Positions 21,842-30,695 of a DNA stretch of 64,000 nt are shown here, one piece after another (the first letter of the stretch is position 1; the number at the start of each line of letters is the position of its first letter). The notes beneath the pieces are model-generated. The model ran no database searches. It was not told the DNA's origin and saw only the letters and a program-made list of their open reading frames with translations. The stretch is from Hortaea werneckii. Taxonomy: Eukaryota > Ascomycota > Dothideomycetes > Mycosphaerellales > Teratosphaeriaceae. The stretch is taken from assembly GCA_037044905.1 (NCBI GenBank), contig JBAOKB010000144.1, positions 434,001 to 498,000 of the forward strand. Reading direction: 5' to 3'. The position numbers and the translations under genes are program-made.

Positions 21842-24095
21842 GGTTGGTGCATTTTACTGGGAGGCATTTGTGATACCCCTTTTTGCGTTTCGTTGGTATG
21901 TTAGTGTTCGCATTATTCAGGGTTATTAGGGCAGTTGGGGATGTACGTCGGCTGTGCGTGGATGTGAGGGAGTACAATCTCGCCGGCAGCAAGATGATGT
22001 TTTTCGCAGAGTCTGACCTCATCGAGGCTTCTTCGAATGGAACTTTACCAGCATCTGCTATTTTCTATTTTCATCGTCTTCTTCCCACCCCGCTCTGCTC
22101 ATGGGCCTAATGGCGTCAATGGGGAAGGACCTGGACTGTTCCAAGGGAAGAGGGGCCAATGGCTCTAGACAAGGTTGAGACTACAAAGTCACACCGGTAG
22201 GCTAGTGTTTCACCGTGCTAGAACGGGCTTCGCACGTTTGCATGCCCATCCGAATGAGAACACCAGGTCCTATCGGGGAATTCTTACCAAGGGGCGGCAT
22301 GCTGGTTCGATCTGCAACTGCTGGAAGCTGGACGTGCGATGGGGACCCAATGCAGAGTGTCCAGCCATGGTGCAGTCTCACTTCGACGCCATCCCGCTTG
22401 TGCGACTCGGCGCGAGCAGGTAGTTCTTGGGATCTTTCACTTCGAGGCCAACCCGGACCGTGGGGCTCAGCGCGAGTAGTTCTTGGGATCTTTCATCACG
22501 TCGAAGTCTACGCAGGGCTGGGCCGTGAATGCATAAACCTTCTCGTCTCACTTGCCCTCGAGTCTCTTCGAAGCACTGGGACCGGGGACCGTCATAGCTA
22601 GTTGTGGTGGTAGAGCATTAGTCCCTCATATGTTAAGTAGCAGGCGTACCCTGCGCATGTATAGAGACGCTTTGATAAGGAAGAACGTCGTGATGACCAT
22701 CCCACTGGACCCTTTCAGAACTGCCAGATGGTTCTGGATCTCCTGGTCCCGCTGGCCGTTATGCCCCGCTATGTTTCATAGTGAGCGCCCCATACCGGTG
22801 CACAAGATGGTCCCACTCCATCGCACACGGTGGGGTTGGGTTTTGAGTTCATAGAAACCCGAGGTCGAAATTCTCCGACGCAAATATTGATGAACCTTCA
22901 GTACGGTTACCGTCTGGACCCCCTTTCCAGAACCCGAACACCATGTAGGTACATCGCCTCGTCCCTATGGCGCTCAAGTCTTCCGCACAGGAAACTCGGA
23001 GCATTAAAGGTGAAGAGCAGAGTCGGCGGAGAAGCTCTGTGTCGATGCAGTGATGAGATAGCCGCCGCTGTCACGTCGTTCCAACGTCACAGATACCGTT
23101 CAACGAGGTGAATCCGGCATTGAGTCACTAGCGTCAGTTTACTAGGAATAAGGTGTCAGCGACCTCCTCGGATTCAAGGCCTGGCGTCAGGAACGGCAAC
23201 TCTAATCCATCAATGTCCCGAAGTAGTAGTCCTTTTTCTAGGAGGTAGGGGATGAGCATTTCTATCTGCACGACAAGGATCAGCGGTAAAATGGAAGCCG
23301 AATTGGGCTGACGCGATCTCACCTCCGAGGCCTGTGTTCGCATAGTCGATCACTGATGAGATCCACGTCGTTCCCAAGCTTGGTGCGTCTTCCTGGTCAC
23401 TGGATTGGAGCACCTCGCGGTCACTAATCGCTAGGAAGTAGTAGAGATTTCTAGACTTAAACCCCCCTGCCGGAGCCACCACGGCACCTGTCAGTCACTT
23501 CCTGCCGACTTCACCCGGCCGTGTGCTTGGGTGCGCATGGGGACCGTACGCCAACCGCTTGCACAGAACCGGCCGCGAAGGATGCGCCTACACTCACTAT
23601 CCTCGTGGAATTGTGCCTTGGTCCTCTAACCCTACCAACCGCTACCAGATGGAGCAGAAACAAGTGCAGATCGTCGTGGATGTTCCCGCGTGTCTGACTT
23701 CGTCAAAGTGGAGCGGGACGTTTCCTAGGGATCATCATCACAACGGCGTTCAGCGATGGGGCGGCCAGAAGCTAGATTTGTGTTTATGCATTTGGGGCCA
23801 CGAGTGGCCGCATGCTGTACCAATGCATGGCTTAACTTTCCTGTCTCCCCTTTCATCGTACATGGCTTGAATTCTTTCGTCTATTTGACTGAAACAATCC
23901 GCATCCGAGCGTTGTTGACAACGAACGTCGAGAGCTTGTCATCTACCGGCGACCGCTTTAATCCTATCGACCAAGCAGCACTGCGATACTGCAAAGTGTC
24001 TTACAATCTCTCAACATTGACAACATTGCTACCGTCTCCCACAAGCCAGAAGGACACTGAACACTTCATACGTCTTGCGATTCGATCCTACCACC
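21842..24095. other. 2.3-kb gene-free stretch
   Basis: Nothing I can support as a gene. Open frames on both strands are short, Cys/Trp/Arg-rich and domain-free. It contains an imperfect tandem repeat near 22377-22495, listed separately. Presumed promoter and leader of the gene at 24096. Confidence 0.45.
22377..22495. repeat. Imperfect tandem repeat, about 55-nt unit, two-plus copies
   Basis: The 19-mer TAGTTCTTGGGATCTTTCA occurs exactly at 22421-22439 and 22477-22495. Both copies are preceded by a GCGCGAG block and by related TCACTTCGA[C/G]GCCA sequence, so a longer unit of about 55 nt has been duplicated and has diverged. No coding role seen. Confidence 0.75.
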
Positions 24096-24784
24096 ATGGC
24101 GATGGCACTGCCTCGACCGTCCACATGCGGAACGCGACCAGCATATCTCGACAATCTCTTTAGACAACCGTCGCATTCAGAGCCTCCAAGCCGACGCGAG
24201 CCATATAAGTCGATGCCCCACAGCTCAGCGTCATCTCTGGACCTCCGATCACAATTCTCACGGGCAGAGACACTACCCCCGCCCTACGAATCGGACGAAG
24301 ACAAGGGCTCTGTTCGGTCGCTGCGACTCAACCTCAGTCCACGATTCAATGTCAAGAAAGTCTTCAACCGACGAACGTATCCCCAGGCAAAGGAGATGAT
24401 CGGCAATGCTCTCCAGGGGTCGAGGAGTGGACAGACTACTCCCCCTTCGAGAAGCCAGTCAAGTTCAAGACGGCCTTCACTTCCGAAACTACAGACTTCG
24501 TTTGGCGGCACCAGTCTCTCATCACCGCGTCGCAAGGGGAGTCTGGTCAGTGTGCAAGCACCCAAAGACAAGCCACTACCTGCCCCACCTGTCGAGCCAG
24601 CGAAGGAAATGTCCTGCCATCGATGTTACTATTTCGCAGCAAGGAATTGTAACGGCTGGGTGATGGGCGGGACACACGGGGATGCATGCGAGCAATGTCT
24701 GGTAAGTTCGGAGAGGGCTAGATTCACTATCAGACCTCCCTTCTAACTTCGTAACAGCAAGCAGGGTTCTTCGGTGCGCCTTGA
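24096..24784 (+). CDS. Ser/Pro-rich protein with a C-terminal cysteine cluster, function unknown
   Basis: Two exons, 24096-24701 and 24758-24784, give 210 residues. The start has a perfect context (CCACCATGG). The 56-nt intron uses GTAAGT, CTAAC and ACAG in phase 0 and leaves a last exon of only eight codons plus stop. Seen: residues 1-165 are low-complexity (Ser, Pro, Arg) and probably disordered, with PPPYES and PLPAPP proline motifs. The C-terminus is a compact cluster, CHRCYYFAARNC followed by GDACEQC, suggesting a small zinc-binding module (C-x2-C...C...C-x2-C), then QAGFFGAP. I do not recognise the family. It might be an adaptor or regulator; that is speculation. Confidence 0.7.
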
Positions 24785-25923
24785 TGCTCCTGCATGAGAC
24801 GTCTGTACTACTTCACGACCGTAACGACCTAAGCATACATTGGCTTTCAGCGACTCTTTTCGACTGCATCTTTTGCCATTCTGAAGGACGGCATGGCGTT
24901 CTTCAAGAGGGGCTGGCCGCAAGGCCTGTATATTATGAGAAATGACATGCAAGGAGTTGAGACTCTTGCTGTTTAGAGTAAATGAAATAAATTTAAATCA
25001 ATCTTAGACATTTTATTACACGTTTGCGCATGTGCAATGCTGGAGTAGACCCTAGGTGTGCGAGAATAAGTACCTGGCCGGGATTTGTGACCAACTTGAA
25101 GATCGCTACTGTATACCTCCAACCCTCTAACCCCGATGACATGTGATCAAGCCATGGACGCTTTGAGCCCGAAATTTGTCTGATACCGGGCATCAATTAT
25201 GACATGAAGATCGAGCACAATATGGCTTTCTGTAGGTGTGTCTTTGCGGTCAATCCAAGTCGACGATCGAACAGGTCGCAGCGACCTTTTAGTACACTTT
25301 AGCAGTACAATTGATGCAGTTGCCGAAGATCATAGCTAAATTCTCTACTAGATATGCTTTTACTGAACATATATACGGTAGCTCAGGGGGTCTTTACTGC
25401 AGGTAATACTGGTCGTAGTAGCTGCGAAAAGTTAACCCTTGCTAACCCTTGCTAACCCTCTACAACCTTTGGTCACCATAAACACCTTTCTTTAATAGTG
25501 TAGCGGCTAGTCAATGGACGTAATTATTCGTATCGGAGGCATATCATGGCAACAACAACAACAATCACTTTCGAGACGAAACTATTGCGCCAAATTGAAT
25601 TGAACCTGAACGAAGATTTCAATCACCGACACACATTGTCATCGCCGAGGCACTGTTCTCACGGAGTTCAACGATCGATACGACCTTTGGGTTGACTCGA
25701 CAACACCCATGCGACAGTAGATTGTAATAACCGAACGGCAAAATATGCCGTACTATGTATACCAGCAACATCAAGCCAGGAGCTGGACTGCGCAACTGCA
25801 AGGCACAACTTGCGGCGAAAATCTTCCTGTCCAAAATAATTTGTCTTTATACAATATTTACAGCTTCTAACCTTCATCGAGTCACATGACTTGATCACCA
25901 ATCGGTTGATCTAATCAGCCTCA
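24785..25923. other. 1.1-kb AT-rich intergenic region upstream of the tRNA gene
   Basis: No gene seen. The region is visibly richer in A/T than its surroundings from about 24960 on, and contains a short telomere-like repeat at 25431-25460. Confidence 0.45.
25431..25460. repeat. Short telomere-like tandem repeat
   Basis: Three consecutive 10-mers of the form G(C/T)TAACCCT(T/C), which contain the TAACCC core of the fungal telomere repeat but with a 10-nt rather than 6-nt period. Probably an interstitial remnant or a chance microsatellite. Confidence 0.6.
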
Positions 25924-25947
25924 TCCTCGATGGTCTAGTGGCTATGA

Positions 25948-26001
25948 GTGAGTTTCATCACCTTCTCCGACTTCTAAGTCCTCCCACTAACAATATGTTA
26001 G
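25948..26001 (+). other. 54-nt spliceosomal-type insertion within the tRNA-Asp D-stem
   Basis: Begins GTGAGT (25948-25953), has a perfect CTAAC branch consensus at 25987-25991 and ends TTAG (25998-26001), branch A about 11 nt from the AG. Size, donor, branch and acceptor match the mRNA introns elsewhere in this window. The last 15 nt (CTAAC AATAT GTTAG) can also form a 5-bp hairpin. Deleting exactly this segment restores a normal tRNA D-stem. Confidence 0.75.
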
Positions 26002-26014
26002 TTTCCGCTTGTCA

Positions 26015-26032
26015 AGATTCCTCTTAGCAAGC
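26015..26032 (+). other. 18-nt canonical tRNA intron after position 37
   Basis: Lies one base 3' of the anticodon, the standard position for tRNA endonuclease-removed introns in eukaryotes. Exact boundaries are set by keeping A37 and C38 in a 7-nt anticodon loop. Confidence 0.7.
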
Positions 26033-26081
26033 CGCGGGAGACCTGGGTTCGATTCCCAGTCGGGGAGCATCAAGCTTCATC

Positions 26082-26096
26082 TTTTTGCCATTTTTT
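26082..26096 (+). terminator. RNA polymerase III terminator
   Basis: Runs of five (26082-26086) and six (26091-26096) T on the coding strand begin 15 nt after the tRNA 3' end, the usual pol III stop signal and spacing. Confidence 0.75.
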
Positions 26097-26374
26097 GGAC
26101 TTCCCTTCCTCACCAGTTGAGAAGTACTGCTGATGTTGATTCTTTTTGCATAGGATGTATGCATTGTATCAGGGCAAACCTGCCGTTCGTTTGCGGAGAG
26201 GCAATTCTGTATTTATTTGGGGAGGGGTTGTGCATGGGAACCCGGCCGATAATAGGTTCCCAATTTGGGGCTTTTGAACCAGAAGGAACCTTTCAGAATA
26301 AACGGATGTTGAGAGGCCTACCAGGGCCTGCACGTTGCTACAAGAGCATCTGCCTCGTACAGATTGCTATTGAC

Positions 26375-26901
26375 CTACTCTCCATCCATCACACCCTCCT
26401 CCCCCAATCGCCCCATAAACGCGACCTCCCGCTTGCTCACCAACCACTGCCCGCTGCTCCCAGGCACGCCACCGGGCTGGCCTTCAAGAAGGACGAGCTG
26501 ATCCGTATCCTTCCCCCAGGCCGTGACCTCTTGACCTTTCCACTTGCCCTGGCCGAAGTGGATCCCAGTGAAATACGTCGTGGCTGTTGCGGTCTTGCCA
26601 TCGGCAGTGACCTCAATATGCTGTGTTGTTAATGCATGCTGAGAGGTGATGGGCTTGAGGCTGTAAAGATGGATAAGTACACATGATTTCGAGCTGGGTT
26701 TGTGATGAAAACGACCAACCGATTCTGAATGGCGTCGGCGACTTTTTGCACGCCTTTTATTTGGCCGCCGAACGGGTAGACGGTATCGCAGTCCTCTGTG
26801 AATACCTGCTTCAAGAGATTGAAGTCTTTGGTGTCTAGGGCAATGCAGTAGCGGGAAAGAGTGTTTTGAATCGTGATGTAGTCGAGGGGGTTAGGCGCCA
26901 T
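26375..26901 (-). CDS. SnoaL-like / NTF2-fold protein
   Basis: Small alpha+beta-barrel protein of the SnoaL-like superfamily; members include polyketide cyclases, hydratases and many with unknown substrate. Two exons, 26720-26901 and 26375-26660, give 155 residues. The donor GTTGGT is atypical, but the acceptor TTTACAG and the phase (CG/C) fit and the joined protein is smooth. Seen: the N-terminal helix DYITIQNTLSRYCIALDTKD, then FTEDCDTVYPFG, the signature first strand of these proteins, and later strands ATATTYFTGIHFG and GQWLVSKREVAFMG. No signal peptide or neighbouring biosynthetic genes, so no pathway can be assigned. Its 3' end lies about 300 nt from the tRNA gene. Confidence 0.8.
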
Positions 26902-27381
26902 TGTGTATTATTGCTTTGGAGGATTACTTTTGCTGCTGTAGAAAGTGCAGGATGAAAAGAAGAGATGATCAAACAGACTCACATGTCACAACGTCTTGAG
27001 CTAGAGGAGGTGAGGAGCCGAACGTCGGCAGCTCGTGTGGAACAAATGTTGACTTTAATAGTTGATCATGTCCCTTGATCTTTGGAGGTTCCTGTCTCGA
27101 TTTGCTCTATTCAACCTACGCTGTACGAACCTCGCCTGACCACAACATCGTCCAAAATCAAGTTCGAAGGAAGGTATCGATGTAGGAATGAGACGGGGGA
27201 GACGAATGGCTGCCAGAAGCCCATAGGATCCCAGCTGTGCAAAACGTAAGCCAGAAACCACTGGGACCTTGCAACATGTTCCAGCGCCCAGCAATCCACT
27301 GTGCTTATACACGTCCCCCTTCTTCTTTCCACCCCAATCCACATACCCCGCCTGTACGGAAAAGATTATTCGGTCTCGAAA
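26902..27381. other. Divergent intergenic region, SnoaL-like gene / small membrane protein
   Basis: 480 nt between divergent start codons; presumed promoters. No gene supported. Confidence 0.4.
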
Positions 27382-27582
27382 ATGTCTCTCTGGACCTCCT
27401 ACCGTGCGCTCTCAACCCGCACCCGCGTGCTCATCGGCGGCGGCATCATGACCTACGCAGTAGCTGGCATGTTCCTCTCCGACAAGGCCGAGCAATTCTT
27501 CGGCTTTGAGCCTACGGATCAGGATAGGAAGAGGTTGCAGGAGTCGATACCGAAGATTCACGCTGTGGATCGGGAGAAGTGA
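27382..27582 (+). CDS. 66-residue single-helix membrane protein, probably mitochondrial
   Basis: A single-exon frame from the ATG at 27382 (context AAAATGTC) to the TGA at 27582. Seen: a basic N-terminus (TSYRALSTRTR), one hydrophobic stretch (VLIGGGIMTYAVAGMFL, about residues 17-34), and a charged C-terminal region with FGFEPTDQDRKRLQ. The frame extends upstream but without a better start. Size, charge pattern and lack of a cleavable signal resemble small inner-membrane proteins of fungal mitochondria. I cannot name the family. It is a real gene by its codon pattern and composition rather than by a known domain. Confidence 0.6.
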   Translation: MSLWTSYRALSTRTRVLIGGGIMTYAVAGMFLSDKAEQFFGFEPTDQDRKRLQESIPKIHAVDREK

Positions 27583-27943
27583 TTGTGTTTTTCAGGTGGT
27601 TCTAAATGCTCAAGGAATTATGGGCGGTGTTTAGCGGAATCACGCAGGCGTGGAAAATTGGATGCATCTTGACGGGAGGTTGGTGGGTGCATGGGAGCGA
27701 CGCGGGCACGCTTGCTACTTGGACAAGGGTGAAAGACAATCCAGGCAAAGCATTGAGTGAAGAGATGGCCTTGTCAGACGGCTACAACGGCCTCAAAGAG
27801 CTCAACCTTTGTGCTCATGGACTCTCTGGAAGAGATCAGCCAATCAGGAGTTTGCTGGAAGCTCTTTGGTACCTGGGCGGTTCAATATAAAGGGATCCCT
27901 CTAGCAATAGACCCTCAAGAGTACCGTTGCAGCATTGGCAGGA
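27583..27943. other. Spacer between two small plus-strand genes
   Basis: 361 nt. Open frames cross it but show no coding character; probably the 3' UTR of the small membrane protein gene and the leader of the next. Confidence 0.4.
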
Positions 27944-28488
27944 ATGGACGAAGCTCCCAAGCAATCGCATCAAGCAGCGCACTCATCCCAAGGAGGTGCT
28001 ACCGACACCCAGACGCTAGGGTTAGCTCCTGCAAACCAAGACGAGTCTCAGTACCGCCTATCTCCAACAGGCTCACCACACAATCTTCGCGACATGAACC
28101 CATCTTCAGCCGACGAGATTGATTCCAAGACTGCGGCTCCGGGTAGCTCTGAGGGATCTTTTGTTGACGAGGGTCTGGCATCGAATGAGAGTCTGCAGAG
28201 GCGGGCCGTCTCGGGGGTGAGTCAGTGTTGGTTCTTTCGTTCCCCAATGGTGGTAGCTGACCGGAACCTCATTAGATCAACGACAACGGGAAGGACGCAA
28301 ATCCTTCAGACACTACAACTACTGCTGATGATATCATCAAAGTAAAGGAGAGCGATGCGCTCCTGACCTTGCAGAGGACTTATGGTATGATGCTTGAGAT
28401 GCAGAGGGAGTTATTCGATTTGCAACAGCGACACCTTGCGAAGACGCGGGCTATATTCGCAGATATCGAACGTCTTTTGCAGGGTTGA
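27944..28488 (+). CDS. Short protein with C-terminal coiled coil, function unknown
   Basis: Two exons, 27944-28216 and 28276-28488, give 161 residues; the 59-nt intron is GTGAGT...ATTAG in phase 0. The frame upstream of the ATG has no other start. Seen: residues 1-110 are polar and low-complexity (Ser, Gln, Gly, Asp). The last 50 (TLQRTYGMMLEMQRELFDLQ and following) form a strongly heptad-like amphipathic helix. I do not recognise the family. The layout suggests a small subunit that binds partners through the coiled coil. Confidence 0.6.
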
Positions 28489-28627
28489 TAAAGACTGAGA
28501 GAGTTGTGGGGGGCGGGTGGCGAAGAAAAGTCGGAAGGTTCAGAGTGGATTGGGGATCATGCACATCATACCGTGAAAAAACCAAAATTAGATACTACCA
28601 AAAGGAAAAAGAGGGGGCCCGTAGCTT

Positions 28628-29851
28628 CTATAGCTTAGGCTTGCCAACAACGGCGGAGCCGCTTCTCTGAATCCATTCCACCGCGCCCGAAACCATCTCG
28701 TCCACGATCGCCTTGGCCGACTTCCGCTCGTTGGTCACGGCAGCCGCCTTACCCATCAGGAACGGCCGGGCGTTGTCCATCGTGTCGTCGTCCACATCGT
28801 CGCCCATCCGCTCCAGGTCGTGCTCGACGGGGATGACGCCCTTGCCCGTCAGGTCCTTGATCTCGTTCTGGCGGTTCTCCTCCCAGTTGTCGATGTAAGG
28901 GTTTCTCCGCACGCGCAGCGGCCGGCCGGTGAAGATGATGGTGCGCACGTTGTCGTCGAAGCCGGCAGTTCGCACGGCCTCCTGGTGGGCCTTGGGCGCG
29001 CCAGCTTCCTCCGACAGGACAAAGCGCGTGCCGACCCAGACAGCGCTGGCGCCGAGTGCCATGGCGGCTGCGAGGGACTGGCCGTTGAACAGACCGCCGG
29101 CGGCGACGACCTGCACGGGGTTGCCCATCGGGCTCTTCTTGCCTTTGCACAGCGCGGCGACGGTGGGGATCAGGACGGTGGTGGGCACGTCGCCCGTGTG
29201 GCCGCCTCCCTCGCCGCCCTGGGCGCAGATGAGGTCCGCGCCGAGGTCCAGACACTTCTGCACGTGCTTCGGGTGTCCGATCATGTTCATGTAGTAGATG
29301 CCGGCCTTGTGCAGGCGGTCGACGACGTGCTTGGGCGGGACGCCGACGGCGGAGACGAAGAGCTTGGCGCCGGAGTCGATGATGATGGTTACGAGCTCGT
29401 CGAGCTTGCCCTTGGTGTAGTCGTAGCTGTGAGGCAGGACTGTCAGCATTGCATTCTCTTTTTGTATGATGGACCTCCCCGCTTATCGTTTCCCTCGGCT
29501 TGACTAGTGGCCTACTTACTTCGTCTTTCTGGCACTTCCTCCGACCTGTGGGATCAAGAGGTCAACACCAAATGGTGCATTCTTGTCCTTGAGGAAGCTC
29601 TTAAGCTCGGCGATCTGCTCGCGGAGCATGTCTGGCGTGTATCCCACGCCGCCAATGACACCGATGCCGCCGGCGTTCGTCACAGCTGCGGCAAGCTTAG
29701 GTCCAGCAGCCACGTTCATGCCGGCCAGCATGATGGGATGGTTGATGTTGAGGAGGTCGGTCGTGGTCGTGCGGATTTGCTCTGTTAGGCATGGAATGGT
29801 TAGCTGCGTGTAATCGCATCTGGGTGGGCGTTTCTTACGTGGAGAGGCCAT
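28628..29851 (-). CDS. Nitronate monooxygenase (2-nitropropane dioxygenase family)
   Basis: FMN enzyme that oxidises alkyl nitronates such as propionate-3-nitronate. Three exons, 29839-29851, 29520-29781 and 28628-29426, give 357 residues. The first exon encodes only MASP plus one base; the 57-nt intron after it has GTAAGA, CTAAC and ACAG. Junctions are in phase and give ...ARKTNYDYTKGK.... Seen: the TIM-barrel opener NINHPIMLAGMNVAAGP, the flavin/phosphate loop VTNAGGIGVIGGVGY, the conserved His region AQGGEGGGHTGDVPT, and the second phosphate site AAGGLFNGQSLAAAMALGAS then VWVGTRF. Divergent from FOL1; a strong inverted repeat sits in the shared upstream region. High GC makes long shadow frames on the opposite strand. 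Confidence 0.9.
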
Positions 29852-30695
29852 GATTGCGGTGTTTTCGGGGGTATAGAACCAGTGAGTATGAGTAGAAAGT
29901 GAGTACCGCAACAGTAGTGGATGGCTAATGTAGGTGAGGTGTGGGCGAGAAGGGAAGGAAGTGTACAAGGACCAGGTGGAGGTCAGGCCTACGATTGTGT
30001 GAGAGCCTCGGCTGTTCACTGGCAGGCCAAACCTCCTCGGCCTCGGCGGTTTGGCCTGCAAGCTTTCTGCCGCTCGGACTTAACAACTCCATCCGCCATC
30101 CAGTCTACATTCAATCTTGTACGAGGTCGTGTGGCTCGGATGGTCAAAGCCCGTGAGCTTGTTGCTAGTTGCTATAGACTCTTGTGAGCTATCAGTCCAC
30201 TGTGGTATGGTCTCCTCGGCTCTGCGGTTGTCTGTGACAACACCATCTCGAAGGGCGCGAGGAGGCGTCGGCTACTGGATCAAGGCTGGTGAGAAACGTT
30301 GCTCGGAAGTGGAGAAAACATGGGGTGCAGTGTCGGCTCGGGCCCTCAGCCGGGCGGCAAGTCAGATTCATCTGGCGCGCCCACTGGTCCCCTGTACTGT
30401 ATCTCCATACCAACCGATGCCAACCATGGCGTACCTACCTTAGGCAACAGTAATATCCAGTTCCCTAAGCGCCGAGGGCGAAGAAATCCGTACGAAGGCC
30501 GGGCGACGAGGCGGAGTCAGCGTGCGCGAGTGACAGCATTTCCATGACCTGGTTCGGGATGAACGCAACGTAGCGAACCCCTACCTGGTCAAGATAGAAA
30601 TCGCCACACATTGACCGTCCAGTCTTTCTCCAGCCTTTTGTTAAAGAGCCCGTGAATCTGTTCACCTGCTTACAAATACTGTCCGCCTTGACACA
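29852..30695. promoter_or_regulatory. Divergent promoter region, nitronate monooxygenase / FOL1
   Basis: 844 nt between divergent start codons with no gene I can support. The notable feature is the 12-bp inverted repeat at 30022-30059, listed separately. Confidence 0.45.
30022..30059. repeat. Perfect 12-bp inverted repeat with 14-nt spacer
   Basis: GCAGGCCAAACC (30022-30033) is exactly mirrored by GGTTTGGCCTGC (30048-30059). The spacer holds two CCTCGG/CTCGGC direct repeats. Located 171 nt upstream of the nitronate monooxygenase ATG and 637 nt upstream of the FOL1 ATG. Could be a regulator binding site or an extrudable hairpin. Confidence 0.85.

Larger units (their letters stand above)
25924..26067 (+). 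tRNA. tRNA-Asp(GTC) with two intervening sequences
   Basis: Folded by eye. Acceptor stem TCCTCGA (25924-25930) pairs with TCGGGGA (26060-26066); discriminator G at 26067. T-arm CTGGG-TTCGATT-CCCAG at 26043-26059. Anticodon stem TCCGC (26004-26008) pairs with GCGGG (26034-26038, one G-U), loop TT-GTC-A-C, anticodon GTC at 26011-26013. A-box TGGTCTAGTGG (25931-25941) and B-box GGTTCGATTCC (26046-26056) are intact. A mature 72-nt tRNA with canonical D-arm is obtained only if 26015-26032 (18 nt, canonical 37/38 intron site) and 25948-26001 (54 nt, inside the D-stem between positions 24 and 25) are removed. A pol III terminator follows. Alternative: a pseudogene disrupted by insertion, though everything else is intact. 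Confidence 0.8.

Noticed and set aside
25924..26067. Permuted or split tRNA, or a tRNA-Glu(TTC) reading of GTTTCAT near 25953
   Set aside because: The acceptor strands are in normal order, so no permutation. A Glu anticodon arm at that place gives mismatched stems and leaves the GCGGG strand without a partner.
28820..29503. Plus-strand 227-codon frame opposite the nitronate monooxygenase gene
   Set aside because: It is the antisense shadow of a GC-rich coding exon; the opposite strand has clear FMN-enzyme motifs and consistent introns.
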